Of a DNA stretch of 64,000 nt, positions 34,501 to 47,300 are shown piece by piece (positions within the stretch are counted from its first letter, which is position 1; every line of letters begins with the position of its first letter). Made by a program: the position numbers and the translations under genes. The notes beneath the pieces were generated by a model. The model saw only the letters and a program-made list of their open reading frames with translations. It searched no databases and was not told the DNA's origin. Where the stretch lies: NCBI GenBank assembly GCA_948567375.1, contig OX419759.1, positions 5,982,744-6,046,743 of the forward strand, written 5' to 3'. Origin of the DNA: Lunularia cruciata (taxonomy: Eukaryota > Streptophyta > Marchantiopsida > Lunulariales > Lunulariaceae).

Positions 34501-35965
34501 TTTTTATTTTGTTTTCTTTCACTCTATAACTAATAGAGTATATACAAGACAACCACCATTTAGGAATAATACACCCAAGGGAATACAAAAGGTTTAGGTT
34601 ACTCCAAGATTTTTTTAGCAAGATCAAACCCTAGAGTGCATATTAATTAAACCCTCATGGATAGTTTATTGATAAATTGAAAGATTGTCTCTATCATAAT
34701 CTTGAGAACTAGCTAATGAAGGTGGTATTTTCTTTGCAGTTATGCTAAAACTCTCTCCAAGACCTTTCACCAAAGTTTCCAAAAGTGCTATTACCCACTA
34801 CACTCATGTCCTTTTGGAAGTACTTCCACTCCATAAACCTCACACAACTCCTTGGTCTTAGATCTTGTCCTTCTCAATCTTGGAGAAGAAAGTCCAACAT
34901 GCAATCCCAAGTCAAGTAAGCCTCTCCTTTCCCTCAATCTTTTGGTCTTAAAGGTCAATGTACATGAACTTGTGTTAAGTTCCTTCTCTCCATATAAAAA
35001 GCACTTAACATCACTCTTTCCTCCAAGTAGTGTATGTTTTTGGATCTTCTCAACACTCTTTTTCAACGCTTACAATCACCTCAAGCCCTTGAAGAACCTT
35101 GCATAGGCCCAGCTTCCACTTTTTTTTGACCCTCCATACTCCCAAGATGAGTCTAAACATTCAAATATGCTTTTGGTTGTTCTCACACTCCTCATGCATG
35201 AGATCTCAACTCTCCAGAATTGACCCTCCTCACAATATAACTAAATTCTCTCAATTGGTTTGTCATAATCCTTTGAAATTTTTCACACTAAATAAAAACC
35301 TGAGGGAATCTTCCCTTGCAAAATTTGAAATCTTTTCCTCAAGCCATTTGGCCTAAGTACCTTTCTTTTCAGCACACATATTTCAGATTTGGTTTTAAAA
35401 CCACCCCACTCACTCTAAAAACTCACAACTTCATATGCAAGAATGATCTCTCCCTAATTCTTGGCCCCAATAGTAGAATACTATGCCCTTAAATTTCTTA
35501 GAAAATTTCAAAAAAAGCCAACAAAAAATGAAAAAATGGCAAACTCTATACAAAATTCTAGAGAGGGTGCAGTTTGAGGGAATAGTTTACCCTACCACCT
35601 CCCAAAAATTATGGCTCAATGTAGCAACCCTTACAGTAATTTTAATTGTCCCATCTGGAAGATAATACAAGCTATTTATTATGAAATTTCAAATCCAAGT
35701 CTTAGACTTGAGTATTTGCCCAAAATCATTATAATCCCCAAAATCTACAATCCACCTCGCACAATCTCTCCAAATCCTCTCATGTGTATAATATGTACAA
35801 TATCACCTCAAAAATATCACAATGAACTACAAGGTACACAAATGGGACAACCTATTCCTCTATTGATGTTCTCTCCAAGTGGACTCTCCTAGTCTCCTTC
35901 TGTCTAATATAGAATTGTATGTAGAATATTATCTTGCCTTTTAGAAAATGGAATGGAACTAAGAA
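34501..35965 (-). other. C leader / upstream region
   Basis: Between the 5' LTR and recognisable gag. An open stretch at 34791-35066 (minus) is basic and without domain signature. No primer-binding site of initiator-Met type is visible next to the LTR (TTCTTAGTTCC follows it), so C either uses another tRNA or the site has decayed. Confidence 0.45.
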
Positions 35966-36630
35966 TATGAACAAACTTGTCTCACTCAAGATGAACCTCT
36001 GATGTTTACGGTAACATATCATGGACTAAAAAGGCAAGGAACTCCAATTTTATCATGCTTATCCAAATACTCCAAGATTCAAACCATTGCTCACTAGAGA
36101 ACTCAATGAGAAAGAGATAATTGCAAATGAAAGTATGATAAGTACCTCCTCACCCCTAGTTTATATACTTGTGAAATAGGTATGCACCAAATTTACTAAT
36201 TATTAGAGTAGCTCAAGTTACTAGGCTAAAAGTAAAATAAATTCAAAATAAAGGAATATCCATTCTCATATGAATATTTCCCTAAGTGTGTGGTCTTATT
36301 TTGATAACCATTAAGTCAAGGATTCTTTCACATGGGCTATCCTTGGACTATAAAAGAATCCAAAGCAAAAATGTTTGTGGATCCAAGAGTTCTCAATGAT
36401 TTCTTCAAAGCCAAATACCTAAGAATAATACCAAGTCAATACACTAAAATATTCTCATCTTTTCTACTTCCTCTAAAGTAAGATCTACTCTATCTTACCT
36501 ATGACTAAATTTTGCTAATGATTACTAATGTAAAACCATCTTTTATTTATTTATAAATAATATCTCTCAAGTACTTATAATACCAAACTAAATATCACAA
36601 TAGCACATACATGCACAAATAGGTGTTACA
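35966..36630 (-). repeat. C 5' LTR
   Basis: It aligns with the solo copy and the 3' LTR from TATGAAC (TGTGAGC position) to GGTGTTACA. Length about 665 bp. It carries a TTTATATACTTGTGAAATAG segment shared by all three copies (36163-36180), a candidate TATA region on the transcribed strand. Confidence 0.85.
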
Positions 36631-36634
36631 AAAC

Positions 36635-38945
36635 AACTATAGTTATTTTTCCCATCAATGATGTCAACTCTTCATGTATTCTACATATAAAGTCTAAAAT
36701 AAGGTTTATCATTGATTTGCATGATCGCTTGTTTTCCTAAGAGATAATGTATGCATACCTTTGTAGCATATACTATTGCCATTTGTTCTCAATCTTTGGA
36801 AAATAATTCCTTTTTGCTATATTTAGTTGATGAGACACAAAGACAATGAGATATAAACTATCTAGAAATTCTTGTTGCAACATTGCTCTAATGGCAAAGT
36901 TAGAAGTATCAAAATCAACACCACATGGTAGTTGAGGATTGTATGGTGAGACCATTGGTTGTTAGGACACTATATGTTTAAATTTCTTGAATACTTCTTT
37001 GTGCTTTGTAGTCCATGCAAAGCTTGATTTTTTCCTCAAGAGATTGATCAATGGTGTGGTCACATGAGCATAATAGTGGATGAACTATTAATAAAAACTT
37101 GCCAATTCATTAATGCCTAAATTTTATAGTATCCTTAGATTTAGGCCAATTGTTAATGGCCTTGATTTTCTCTTTTATCTTGATGATCTACATTGAGACC
37201 TTATGACCCAAGAAACTAACCTCCTTCTACCAAAAAGCACACTTTGACTTCTTGTAATAAAATTTCCACTAACATAGTCATCATATAACTTCTCAAAGAT
37301 GGTTCTTTTGTTCTATCTTTATCTTACTATATATAGATATCAAGATCAAGATATCATCTCAGAACACCACCATGTATCAATCCAATAGTCCTTGCAACAT
37401 CCAATACATTTGATCCATGAAAATTGCAAAAGCATTAATAAGCCAAGAGGTAAAACTCTTCATTCAAAATGCCTATATGTTGTATGAAAAGTAGTATTTT
37501 GCACATCCTCCCAATCAATGAGAATCCAACAAAGCCACTTTGCAAATCCAACTTTGAGAAGTATTATGCTCCACTTAATTGATCCACAAGTCATCAATTT
37601 GGGGCAAGAGATATAATTTTTTCATGATTTTTTTATTAAGGCCACAATTATTGATAAAAAGCAAAGTCCTCTATCCTTCTTTGGTACAAAGAGCATTGGT
37701 GGTCCCCATGAGGATACATCATATCATATATCATTCTCCAATAATTTGGCCAACATTGTTTAAAGTTCCTCTAACTCCTTTGATGAGAGCAAATAGATTG
37801 GTCTACTCATGGGAGTACTACTTAGCAATAGCTTAATGAAAATCATACCTCAATTAGAGAGCAACTCCTTTGAAAGGTCAACCAAAAACATATATACAAT
37901 TTCTTGAACTATTTGATTAACTACTAGCTTTTGATCCTCATCATAATCCTTTGCGCAACAAGTTTGGTCCACACTACAAAAACAAGACTATCTCCTTCCA
38001 AAGTTTACTTTATAGTTTCTATATTGGTAAACTTCCAAAGTTTACTTTATAGTTGCTATATTGATAAACTTCCCATTTTGGGATTAATTACTCTTAAAAG
38101 TTTTACTCAAAGGTGCAAAAAAACCTAATATATAATTCTTACTTTGGTATAATACTTGAATTTGTTGATGTGCCCAATTGAATTGAACCGTATGATAACC
38201 AAGGAAGACCTAAAATGATATTATAGTGTAAGGGAGTCATTATGAATCTCAGATAATTTGAATACTCTTACACAATTTTGAATGCAATAGGTCATGAGGT
38301 TCAAAATGAAAAACTCTTCCTACCATCTACCAACATCAATTTGATACATAATACTATCTTTATATGAATAGCAAGTTATTGTGCTAATTGAATGGATATA
38401 TAATTCATAGAACTCCCAAAATCCACCAAATTATACAACCATGATCAGATATCATAACTTGCAAGTGAATCAAACTTGCATAGGTCAAGCCTTTAATCCT
38501 ATAAGAGCTTATTAGGTTCTCGATAAATGACTTGATATCTCTTTTGGGACTCTTTGTATCCTTGATCATCATGCTCCATGGAATCCATTTCTACAACTTG
38601 TTGGGGTTGTCTATTCTAGAGTGAAAATTTAACAATGTCCAATATGGCAACAATAGAAGAAACCACCATTTTGTTGCAACCACTCCCAATTTCCCATGCC
38701 AAGTGGTCTCCATTAGATGGCATCAATCTCCATTGATGTTGGCTTGATGTCTTTGCAAGTTTGGTGGCTATCTAAGTTGAGACCAATTTGTGGTAAAGGA
38801 GTCAAAGTGCTATGCAATTTGCATGGCTTCTTGTAGATGCTTGGATTTATGCATAATTACTTCCAATTTGGAGTGTAATTTCAAGCCTCTCATGAATAGA
38901 TCCAATGATTCACCTTCTTTTCTATCCAAACTCAACATCATGGCA
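36635..38945 (-). pseudogene. A4 RNase H, RT, protease and gag relics
   Basis: Continues A4 beyond element C. RNase H: LPCGVDFDTSNFAIRAMLQQ (36773-36955). RT lies at about 37000-37840, protease about 38150-38500, and gag with the broken zinc-knuckle region about 38590-38700. The last gag bases near 38940 correspond to the A3 capsid region around 11430. All frames are broken. The 5' part of gag and the LTR are absent, replaced by repeat D. Confidence 0.78.
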
Positions 38946-40095
38946 TTTCACTCAATTTTCCTTCTACACTCTCTTGATTCCTCTTAAAATTAACCAAGAT
39001 CTCTTGCAAACAATTTTTTCTTAGCTCTGATTACTCAAGGAACCCAAATGGGGAGCAAATTTGGTGATTATTGCTTTGCTTTAATTTACTTATCTTGCTT
39101 CAAAGGAAATTACTCATCTTATGGAAAGTACTTCTTCCTTGAAAACCTATCTACTCCTTCAAACTCATTGAAACCACTCAATTTCCCTTCCTCTCTCTTT
39201 CTCTCTCTTGATCCTCTCAAAATTAACTTGGAGCTCATGCAAATTGTTTCTTCTTACCTCTGATTACTTGAGAAATTCCAATGGGGAGCAAAGTTTACAA
39301 CTATCACTTGCTTTGCTTGTCTTTCTCTGAAGGAAATTACTAATCCTATGAGAAGCACTTTGTTCCCAAAAACATATCTTCTCCCTTGAACTCTCTCTAG
39401 ACACTCAATTTTCCTTCTCCACTCCACTCTCCACTGTCACTTTCCAATTGATTCCTCTAAATATTAACCTAGTGGTCATGCAAGTTGTTTCTTATCATCT
39501 TTGATTACTTAAAAAATATCAATGGGAAGCAAATTTGGTGAGTATCACTTTGCTTCAATTGTCTTGCTTTAAAGGAAATTACTAGTCCTATGGGAAGTAC
39601 TTATTTCTTGAAAACCTATTTGCTCCTTTGAACACTCTCCATCTACTCAATTTCCCTTCTCCACTCTCTTGATTCATCTTGAGATTAACTTGGAGCTCAT
39701 GCAAACAACTCCTTTTGTGAAATATGAAAATAGGAGTGTAGTTCCTCTCAATTCTATCACTTGAGTACTTTTGCCAATCAAGGAAGAAAGCACAACTAGA
39801 TCATGCTTTGGTGGAGCTCAAGACCTTACTACCTCCAAAAATTCTTTGAAGCTTGGCTCCTTTCCTTGCACAATTTTGCATACTCTATAGTTGGCTCTTT
39901 TTGAAGGGAAATCTTCCTTGCTTGCTTCAATGGGTGATTGTTTTGTATTCTTATGTACCCTCAAGATCTAGTTTTTTCCGCATGTGTGGGCCACGGCTGA
40001 CATGCTAACCTCAATTTATATGGTTAACTTCCAAAGCATAGGATCTGATGTGTGTTTGGTGGGTGTTTGGAACCAAGCCGGTTTTGGTTTCCTTT
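38946..40095 (+). repeat. Repeat D, array 2: three ~237-bp units plus shared tail
   Basis: The unit anchor GGGGAGCAAATTTGGTGATT recurs at 39055, 39288 and 39529 (spacing 233 and 241). The tail from about 39721 to 40095 matches 24460-24845 (for example CATACTCTATAGTTGGCTCT, GCATGTGTGGG, CTAACCTCAATTTATATGGT). Orientation is the same as array 1. The left edge cuts into A4 gag. Confidence 0.8.
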
Positions 40096-40700
40096 TCGGT
40101 AGGGTTGAAGTTGATGCTTTCAAGAGGGTAGGATATTATCCTTGGTGAAGATGGTGTCTTCAAGAGGGTAGGACATTGAACTCATGGTAAGGACCAAACA
40201 CTATCTTTTGGAATATTGCAAACCAAGATCTTTGAAAGGAACGAGGATGTACGGAAGGTAAGCCCCTTCCAAAGAAGGGACAATCTTTGGAAGACCACAC
40301 TCCCTTATCTTTAGAAGAGTAGGACAATTATCTTTGTAGAATACTTGGGAGACATTTAGAGAAGAGAAGCACTTCTCATTCTAAACTATCACTTATTAGA
40401 ATTCATTGGAATTCATTGGAATTATTGACTTTTTTGTGAGTGATTATTCTTTGTTGTGTCTATAGTGCACCTTCTTGGTGTCATTGTCCTTGTTTGGGAG
40501 TTGTCTCTACCCAAGGGATTAAACAGTAAATATTAAAGGACTCTTATATGGCATTTTCCTTCATATTCAATCATTTTCAACCATATCCTTGTGAGATTGA
40601 CCTATTACTTACTAAAATACTTCAATTATGTGTTGATTGGATTTAACATGTTAAATTCACTACTGTTGGGAATATATTTCTCAAGATGAGTGAATATAAA
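40096..40700 (+). other. Unassigned DNA, possible 5' LTR or leader of E
   Basis: No homology to the E 3' LTR was recognised. A short direct repeat TTCAAGAGGGTAGGA occurs at about 40119 and 40162. Position suggests leader or LTR sequence of E, but there is no proof. Confidence 0.35.
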
Positions 40701-40789
40701 AACCCTCCTTGAATCAAAAGAGGTGCATGTGGTATGGAGAAGAGGTACTTGACAAATTGGTATGTGAAAATTAAAGGAGATAACCAAGA

Positions 40790-41430
40790 AACGTGCTTGT
40801 GCTAACGGAAGAAAGAAGAGAAAACAAGAGCTTCATGAAGATCAAGAAGATTTTGACACTCTTCATCAAAAACTTTGTGAAGATATTGAAGATATTGTTG
40901 TACACATGAATCAACAACCAAAAGGAAGAAGTCAAGGGACCATGGGTTACCTTTGCTCTACTCAAAGACCTAAGGTTGAATTAGTACTAAGAAGACTTAA
41001 GTTCAATCCAGATGCACCATCCACTAGTCTCATGAATATGAAGACCATCCCAATGATGATTGGGACAAAGTCAATCCATGGTATTGGAGGAATAAAAGCC
41101 CCATTTTTTAGTTAGGACCTATTTGATGAGTATGTGAGGCAAAGAAGTTTCTTCAAAAAGGAACTCCCAACCACTCGGAGTATAGATCCTTGGATGTGAT
41201 CCCAAAAATTGGCCTTTTTGTTTTATTACCATTGTGTATCCTCCCACCACCAATTGAGATGGCAAACCTTTTGCCATTTACATGTCAAGAATATCAACAA
41301 TTTAAAAGATGAGAGGCAAATGAAAACCCTAATACTTTTATCAAGGAGTTTGAGTCTATCTCCATTGCCAAAAGAGAAGATTTAGATCTAGATCAACTTT
41401 GAATTTTTCCCAATCTACTTTGAAATATTG
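40790..41430 (+). pseudogene. E gag-like relic
   Basis: The reading LHEDQEDFDTLHQKLCEDIE and VVHMNQQPKGRSQGTMG is acidic then basic. NPNTFIKEFESISIAKREDL near 41330-41395 resembles the capsid segment of plant Ty3/gypsy gag. There is no zinc knuckle before the reading is lost near 41430. Assignment rests mainly on position before E pol and on this one segment. Confidence 0.45.
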
Positions 41431-42100
41431 CAAGGATCTAGTATACTCATGGTAGTATCCTTGATCAAAATTTCTTCACATCAAACTCATGATGCACTCA
41501 CAAATGTAGAGTACTACCAACACTACAATTCCTCTCACAACTATCAAGGCATTTCTTTGATTACACTTCACTCAGGATCTTACACAAAAAATGAAGATCA
41601 GCACTATAGAATCCAACATCCAACAAGCTCCTTGATTTGCACTTTGAAATACTCCAAACACTCACAAACAAACACACACAAACATAAACTTGATACTCAA
41701 AATTAAGCTTAAATGACAAGCATTGAGATGCAATAATTCACTTTATCTATCTTTAGAAATATGAATATTGAACACTATTTTGCTGTGAATGCCTCCTTTA
41801 AATAGGTTGAGCATTGATAGTTAACTAACAACTATACTGTTCTACAACAACTTTACCAACCCGTAAATCCAAAATGACAATGCACCTCTTCATATCTACC
41901 TCTTCAAATCTAAAATTTGTTTATTACTCCAATCTAATGTCAACCTCAACTTTGGCTTCTAAACCTTCTAAACCTGAGGTTCCTTTGAGAATTTCCCTTT
42001 CTTTTGGTCTTTTAAATACTACTCCTACATCTTCTATTTCTGCTATCTCTTCACTATAGACTACATTGAACTCATATCTAATCTACCTACATATTTATCT
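41431..42100 (+). other. Unassigned segment inside E
   Basis: Low-complexity ACAAACAAACACACACAAAC at about 41660-41680 and otherwise anonymous AT-rich sequence. It contains the left boundary of the unrelated minus-strand segment. Confidence 0.35.
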
Positions 42101-44341
42101 TCTGACCCACTCTTCTCTAATGTCTAAGGTTACTCACCCAAAGACACTTGCACTCACATCTTTGTTACTTTGGACTTCTTCTCCTCCTTCATCTCACTAT
42201 GAAGTCTATCTAAATCTGATCTTACTAAATCTAATCTAAGACTCATGTTATCTCCTACTCCTAACATCTTCCTATCAACTTGATCTCTCAAAAAAATCAA
42301 AAGATTGTTCAATTCAGTGTCCTTTGCCTTCCTTTTCCAAGTTTCATGTACAAGCAACTTCAATTTGTGAATCTTGCTTCCTCCAATTTAGTCTTGGCTT
42401 TAGTGTTGAGCATTGCCTTTCACTCCTTCACCACTGCTCCTACTGCATCCAACTCCACACTTGGAACTACCTTCTCCTTACTTCTCTCCACCTCCAATTC
42501 ATTTCGATACATCAAATGCAACTTGTCCCCAAACTCAACCTTTACTGCTTTCTTCTCTTCTCTATCCAAGACTATTTGATCCTAGCTCCTCTCAACAATC
42601 CTTGTAATTGTTCTTCCTCCCAAGTATGCTATATTAATTCTCATTGCTAGGCTTGGTCCTTCTCTACTGTGCTCTTTTTCAAACTCTTTAACTCTTGCTC
42701 CATCATTACAGCACTTGCCTTGAAATGTTTAACCTCTAGTTGTGCATCATCAATTTCCTTTTTTCATTATCTCAACCAACGCTATCTTCTCCTTCAATTC
42801 ATTGCTACACTTCACAAAGTTCTCCTTCAAGGCGTCTGAGTTTTTACTCCAAAGAATTGCTTTTGCTTGAAATTCTTTGGCTTCCTTCTCTCCTCGGGTT
42901 ATCTTACTTCTTAACTCCACAATTTCCTCCCTCCATTTTGATACAACCGCCAACTTATCTCTCACTTCCAGGTGGGAACTCTTTATCTCTTCTTCTTTTG
43001 GTTTTCTTCTATTGCAGAAGAAACAACAAAGGACACACAATCTTTGACAGATTCTCAACTCCATCATACTTCCCCTTGCTGTCTCTTACATTTTCATCTT
43101 TGGCAAGTAGTTCTTAGTTAGGTGCCTTACTCCAAAGACGCAACTTTATATCTTCAATGTTTCTCCATCAAACTCTCCTCCTCAGTAGCAGCCTTGCTTG
43201 GTCTAACAATGACTACTTGAGTACTTCTCTTTCCCCTAGCTACTCTTGGAAATACCAAGGCACCCTCTTCTTCTTTCTCATAGTCTAGCTTGTTTGTTGG
43301 CAACTCCAAACACAACTTGTCTCCTTCAAAAATCTTTTCTCTTGATTGCTAAACTTTAGTCTCTCCTTCACTAACACTACTCAACTCTTTGCTCCATAGT
43401 GTAAATTCTTCTTCTTCTCCTGAGGCTTCTCCCTTCAACTTGGTTACTCCTTCTGATTCTTCCTCCAAAGTTAATTCCTTCACTTCTTCCGATGTAGGCT
43501 TGGGATTAGGTTTTCATAGCTTTGGGGTTGCATTGGCATAATTCATCCTTTGGGTCTACTTCTCTTCCTTGGAATGGGGATATCCACTACCACTATCTTC
43601 TCCTTTCCACTCCTCAAGTAGTAATCATCACTTTCACAAACCAGTTTATTATCATATTGTTTATCCTCACCGGATTCTTTTCATAGATCAAGGTGAAAGT
43701 AGGACCGCATTCATCCTCTCTCCTTTGAGCTTATAGATTCAGCCCAAAGTAAAAGTGAGCTGCAAAGGGTATGAAGTAGTGAGGCTACATATCCATTCTC
43801 CAACCAGTGATCATTTTTCCCACATGTTGGTGCAAACATTTTGCCCAATCCACCACCTCTCCTACAAATATCTGATAGAAGAATACAACCTAATGCATTT
43901 TTACATAAGTTTGCTCTTGCTTGGACATGGCCATCGTCACACTCATGATCTCTCTTTGCATTGGATTCTTATAAGTATCCACCTTGTACCCACTCTTGGT
44001 GCAAGGTCTATTGAAAGTATTCCTCACCTTGGCCATTTCTTCCAAAGCATCACACTTCCAATAGAAGATGATGCCTCTTGCCTCTCTTGCTTCTCTTCCC
44101 AAGACTAATCTCCAATCCGACTCAATTCATCAAGCCAGATTTCCCTCTTTCCTTCATGCTTATGCCCATCCTTGCAGTTGCTAGCAACAATTTCTGCCAT
44201 GAACCCTGGAAAACTCAAATTCCAATTCCAGGCCCAAAATGTGATGCAAAGTCTCAACAAGACTTTGATTCTTGCCACTACATCTAATTGATGCATTGCA
44301 AGACTCCTCACCGCACTCTGCTCATTCACTTTTGGAGCCAT
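42100..44341 (-). pseudogene. Unidentified minus-strand coiled-coil protein relic
   Basis: A pyrimidine-rich plus strand gives several minus-strand open stretches in a row: 44105-44341 (MAPKVNEQSAVRSLAMHQLD), 43890-44102 (CDALEEMAKVRNTFNRPC), 42750-43067 (WREEIVELRSKITRGEKEAK, then NELKEKIALVEIMKK) and 42154-42363 (LDLVRSDLDRLHSEMKEEKK). The last two have the Leu/Lys/Glu heptad look of coiled coils. The family is not recognised. It may be an inserted gene fragment or the gag-like protein of another retroelement. It lies in reverse inside E, between gag and pol. Confidence 0.45.
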
Positions 44342-44870
44342 TGTGTGCTACTTCACTCTCTACTTGTGAAAGATCAAACCCAATACTCTAACCCACTCCT
44401 CTTGCATACTTGTAGTTTGCATTCCTTAGGGTTGACTATGAATATGGACAAGATAGCATCTGGTCATTGCATTGCTTCCTCTTTGAAATCTCAATTTTAT
44501 AGTCCTTTGCTGATTGGTCATTCTTCAATCTTCAATCACTTCTTTGTATTACTCACCAGTTTTGTGAGTTTGTTTCTTGTCACTTTCAAGAACATCTTGG
44601 TCCCAAGGTAGTCACTTTCTTCTTGTGTACCTTCTTGATTGGCAAAACCTAAAGGAAAGGTTGTTATAGGTTCTTCGGATCAGGTGGCTCCCCCAATACA
44701 AAGTCCTTTATCATTGTCTTCATACTTCCTCTTGTTCAACCCAAGTCCTTCTGAATTTTGACCTAAGGTCTACTTAAGGTTTACCCAAACACACAACTCT
44801 TTGTGTTTCTTCCATGTTTAGCACTCCTTTAGCTTTACCCTTGCACTTCTTCTTTAAAACTAAAAATAAA
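44342..44870 (+). other. Unassigned junction before E pol
   Basis: No feature recognised. It probably contains the right boundary of the minus-strand insert in E. Confidence 0.35.
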
Positions 44871-44879
44871 AGAAAATGT

Positions 44880-46000
44880 GGGTTCCACATCCTGCAATAT
44901 GTCTAGTCTTTCAAAGACCTTGTCTTCCAAAGATATTACCTTACCATTTGACCTTCATAAGACAAAAATTATGAATGAAGGCCAACAAAAGATTAAGGAT
45001 CTTCCAAAGAAAAAGAAACAAAAGGTAGCCATGGGAACACCACAATATGATATTGTAGCAGACCTCACCTTAGCTCAAGCAAGTATTACATTCAAATAAT
45101 TGTGGGAGGACAACAAGTTCAACAAGAAGCAATTGGTAGTAGCCTTGAGGAAAGTAGCCAGAATAAAGAAATATGAGTTACTAACCATCTATTGAATAGA
45201 GCAGGAAGGTTTGGGTTTGCCAAAAATTGAAGTAGAGATTAGAGGATATACTCCCCATTGACTCTAGATTAGGTGAAAGAAGATATAATCTACAAATTGG
45301 AATACAAAAAGCTTAAGCCAACTTTGCATATCCTACAGTTTGCAAACCAAACTTGGAGATGAACTTTAGGATTGCTAACAAATGTGTTGACCATGATAGG
45401 AGGGATGGCCTTCCAATTGAATTACATTGCCAAGATCTTATGACCTATTGCCAAGATTGGTCACCCATTACTCATTGGAAAACCATGGTTCTACAATGCC
45501 TATGTAGAGATCGATTGGCACACCCATTCAATGAAGTTTAAAGACCCAAACAAGGAGGACCAAAAACCTATCATAATCAATTGAAAGAATATTCTACATC
45601 TTGGGAAAAACTTGTCCTCAAATGAAGGTCCATTATGGGTTCTTTAGATGATTCTAAAGAGATCTTCATTATTAACCTTGAATGATATTAAAGTGATAAA
45701 AATAATCAAAGTCTATCACACAAAGGTGCATCTTCAAAAGAGGAAGAATTTAAATATTCTTTGTTAAGCACAAGTTGAGTAAGTCATATGGAAGGGATTG
45801 TTAAACTTGAAAAATGTCAAGATGTCGTCCTTGAAATAGAGAAGGTCTTGAATATTTCCAAGTACATATTCGCAAGAGTATGAGACTTATGCCAACCTAT
45901 TCAAGGTATTGATCAAATGCATAAGCCAGGATATTTTTGTGTGGTCTATTGATCAAATGCTTGCCATTCCTTGGCAGTTTTAGGGGCATTGGGTAGACCT
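44880..46000 (+). pseudogene. E pol relic: protease region
   Basis: YDIVADLTLAQASITFKQLW-like reading (45047-45105, with one stop at a Gln position) is the conserved stretch before protease in Tat-like pol. GHPLLIGKPWFYNAYVEIDW near 45460-45520 is the protease end, where I/L-G-K-P-W-F replaces the I-L-G-x-P-W strand. The active-site Asp region near 45200-45300 is not clear. Stops are frequent. Confidence 0.65.
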
Positions 46001-47300
46001 AATGGAAGGATCAATTCTTGTTTGCCAACATCAATACATTTTGAATCCTAAATACTCATTTTTGGTGAAGGATGAAATTGACAAGTATCTTTGGGCATGA
46101 ATTGTCTTTCCCATGCTCAATATTGAATGAGTGTCACCCATTGTGACTGTATCAAAGAAGACCAGAAAAGTTTGTGTATGTCAATACTTACAAAGACTTA
46201 ATGCCATCACAAAGAAAGATCATCATCCAATGCCATTTACAAACACCATCTTAGATCATGAACATTATATCATGAATCATGAATTATAGCTTCTTGGATG
46301 GATTCTTGAAGTACAATCTAGTGTCTATTTTCATGCAAGATAAAGATAAGATTACCTTCACAACTGACTAGGAACATATGCTTATGATTAGATGCACTTT
46401 GGCCTTTGCAATTCCCCTACAACTTTTTAGAGAATGATGAATGCAATAGTCAAAGATTTTCTTTGAAAATTTGTGGAGATCTTTATTGAAAATTTTTTAT
46501 GTCTTTGGCTGGCAAGCATATCATCTTGAACATTTTTGGAAGACATTTGAGATGTACTCCTTGACCAGAATTTCTCTTCACCTAGAGAAATATTTCTTTT
46601 TTATGGAAGAAGGAATTCTGTCGGGACATCATGTTTCCAGAAGAGGAATTGAGGTAGATGTGGAGAAGGTCAAACCCATAAAAGCATTGCAAGCACTAAG
46701 GAATAACAAAGAATGCTGGGCATTTTTGGAACATGCTGGATATTATCTTAGATTTGTGGTAAATTATGCAATACTTGCTACCTCTTTGACAAAGCTACTA
46801 AAGAAATCAAAGGGCTTTGTGTGGACACAAACCCAAGATGATGTGTTTATTGACCTTAAATCAAAATTGATAGAAGCATCAGTCATGAGAGCATTTGATT
46901 GGGTCTGGCCATTTCAAGTTCATGTGGATACCTCTCCTATTGCCATTGGATTCATCCTTAGTCAGAAGAATGATAACTAAAGAGACTATCCTATTTATTA
47001 TGTTAGTAGACAATTATGTGCACTAGAAAATAATTACACCACCAAAGAGAGGGAAGTCTATGCTTGTAAGAAATTCAAACATCATCTATTGGAGCATGAA
47101 TTTATATTCTATGTTGGCCACTTCAACTTGCAACATCTTGTGAAAAAAGGCATACCTCTCAAGACAAATTGCAAGATGGTTATTATTGCAAGAGTTTGCC
47201 TACATTATTTGGGTGAGGAAGTGTATGCACAATGAAAATGTAGACTTCCTCTCAAGGTTGGCAATAGAAGATCAATACATAAAGTTGAAACATGACTTTT
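46001..47300 (+). pseudogene. E pol relic: reverse transcriptase and RNase H
   Basis: SPIVTVSKKTRKVCVCQYLQ and LNAITKKDHHPMP (about 46135-46225) are the RT fingers. LCNSPTTF and MMNAIVKDFL (about 46400-46465) are the palm, and FIEN stands where the Y-I-D-D pair should be. The 46471-46980 frame gives GHHVSRRGIEVDVEKVKPIK (thumb), AFLEHAGYYLRFVVNYA (connection) and FQVHVDTSPIAIGFILSQKN (RNase H start). The rest of RNase H (FKHHLLEHEFIFY) follows to 47290 in broken frames. Confidence 0.78.

Larger units (their letters stand above)
28204..36630 (-). mobile_element. Element C: Tat-like Ty3/gypsy element, minus strand
   Basis: An 8.4-kb element in the RNase H region of A4. The 3' LTR is 28204-28889, the 5' LTR 35966-36630, and a solo C LTR is nested in its integrase. 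Flanks are GAAC (28200-28203) and AAAC (36631-36634), a 4-bp duplication with one change, and the joined flanks restore the A4 sequence. Gag, protease, RT, RNase H and integrase are all traceable. Integrase and RT residues resemble Tat-type plant elements. No chromodomain was seen. Confidence 0.87.
26178..38945 (-). mobile_element. A4: chromodomain Ty3/gypsy element, minus strand, split by C
   Basis: The 3' LTR is 26178-26610. The interior runs 26611-28203 and 36635-38945, and element C occupies 28204-36634. Flanks of C join at a point inside the RNase H region (the A3 segment QLQLFNIKLEYKLG). The interior ends in gag at about 38945 against repeat D, so the first part of gag, the PBS and the 5' LTR are missing. 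It belongs to the same family as A1-A3. Confidence 0.85.

Noticed and set aside
42740-43117. Plus-strand Ser/Leu-rich open frames at 42-43 kb as a secreted or membrane protein.
   Set aside because: The pyrimidine-rich plus strand gives Ser/Leu/Phe-rich readings in all frames. The minus strand reads a more protein-like coiled coil.
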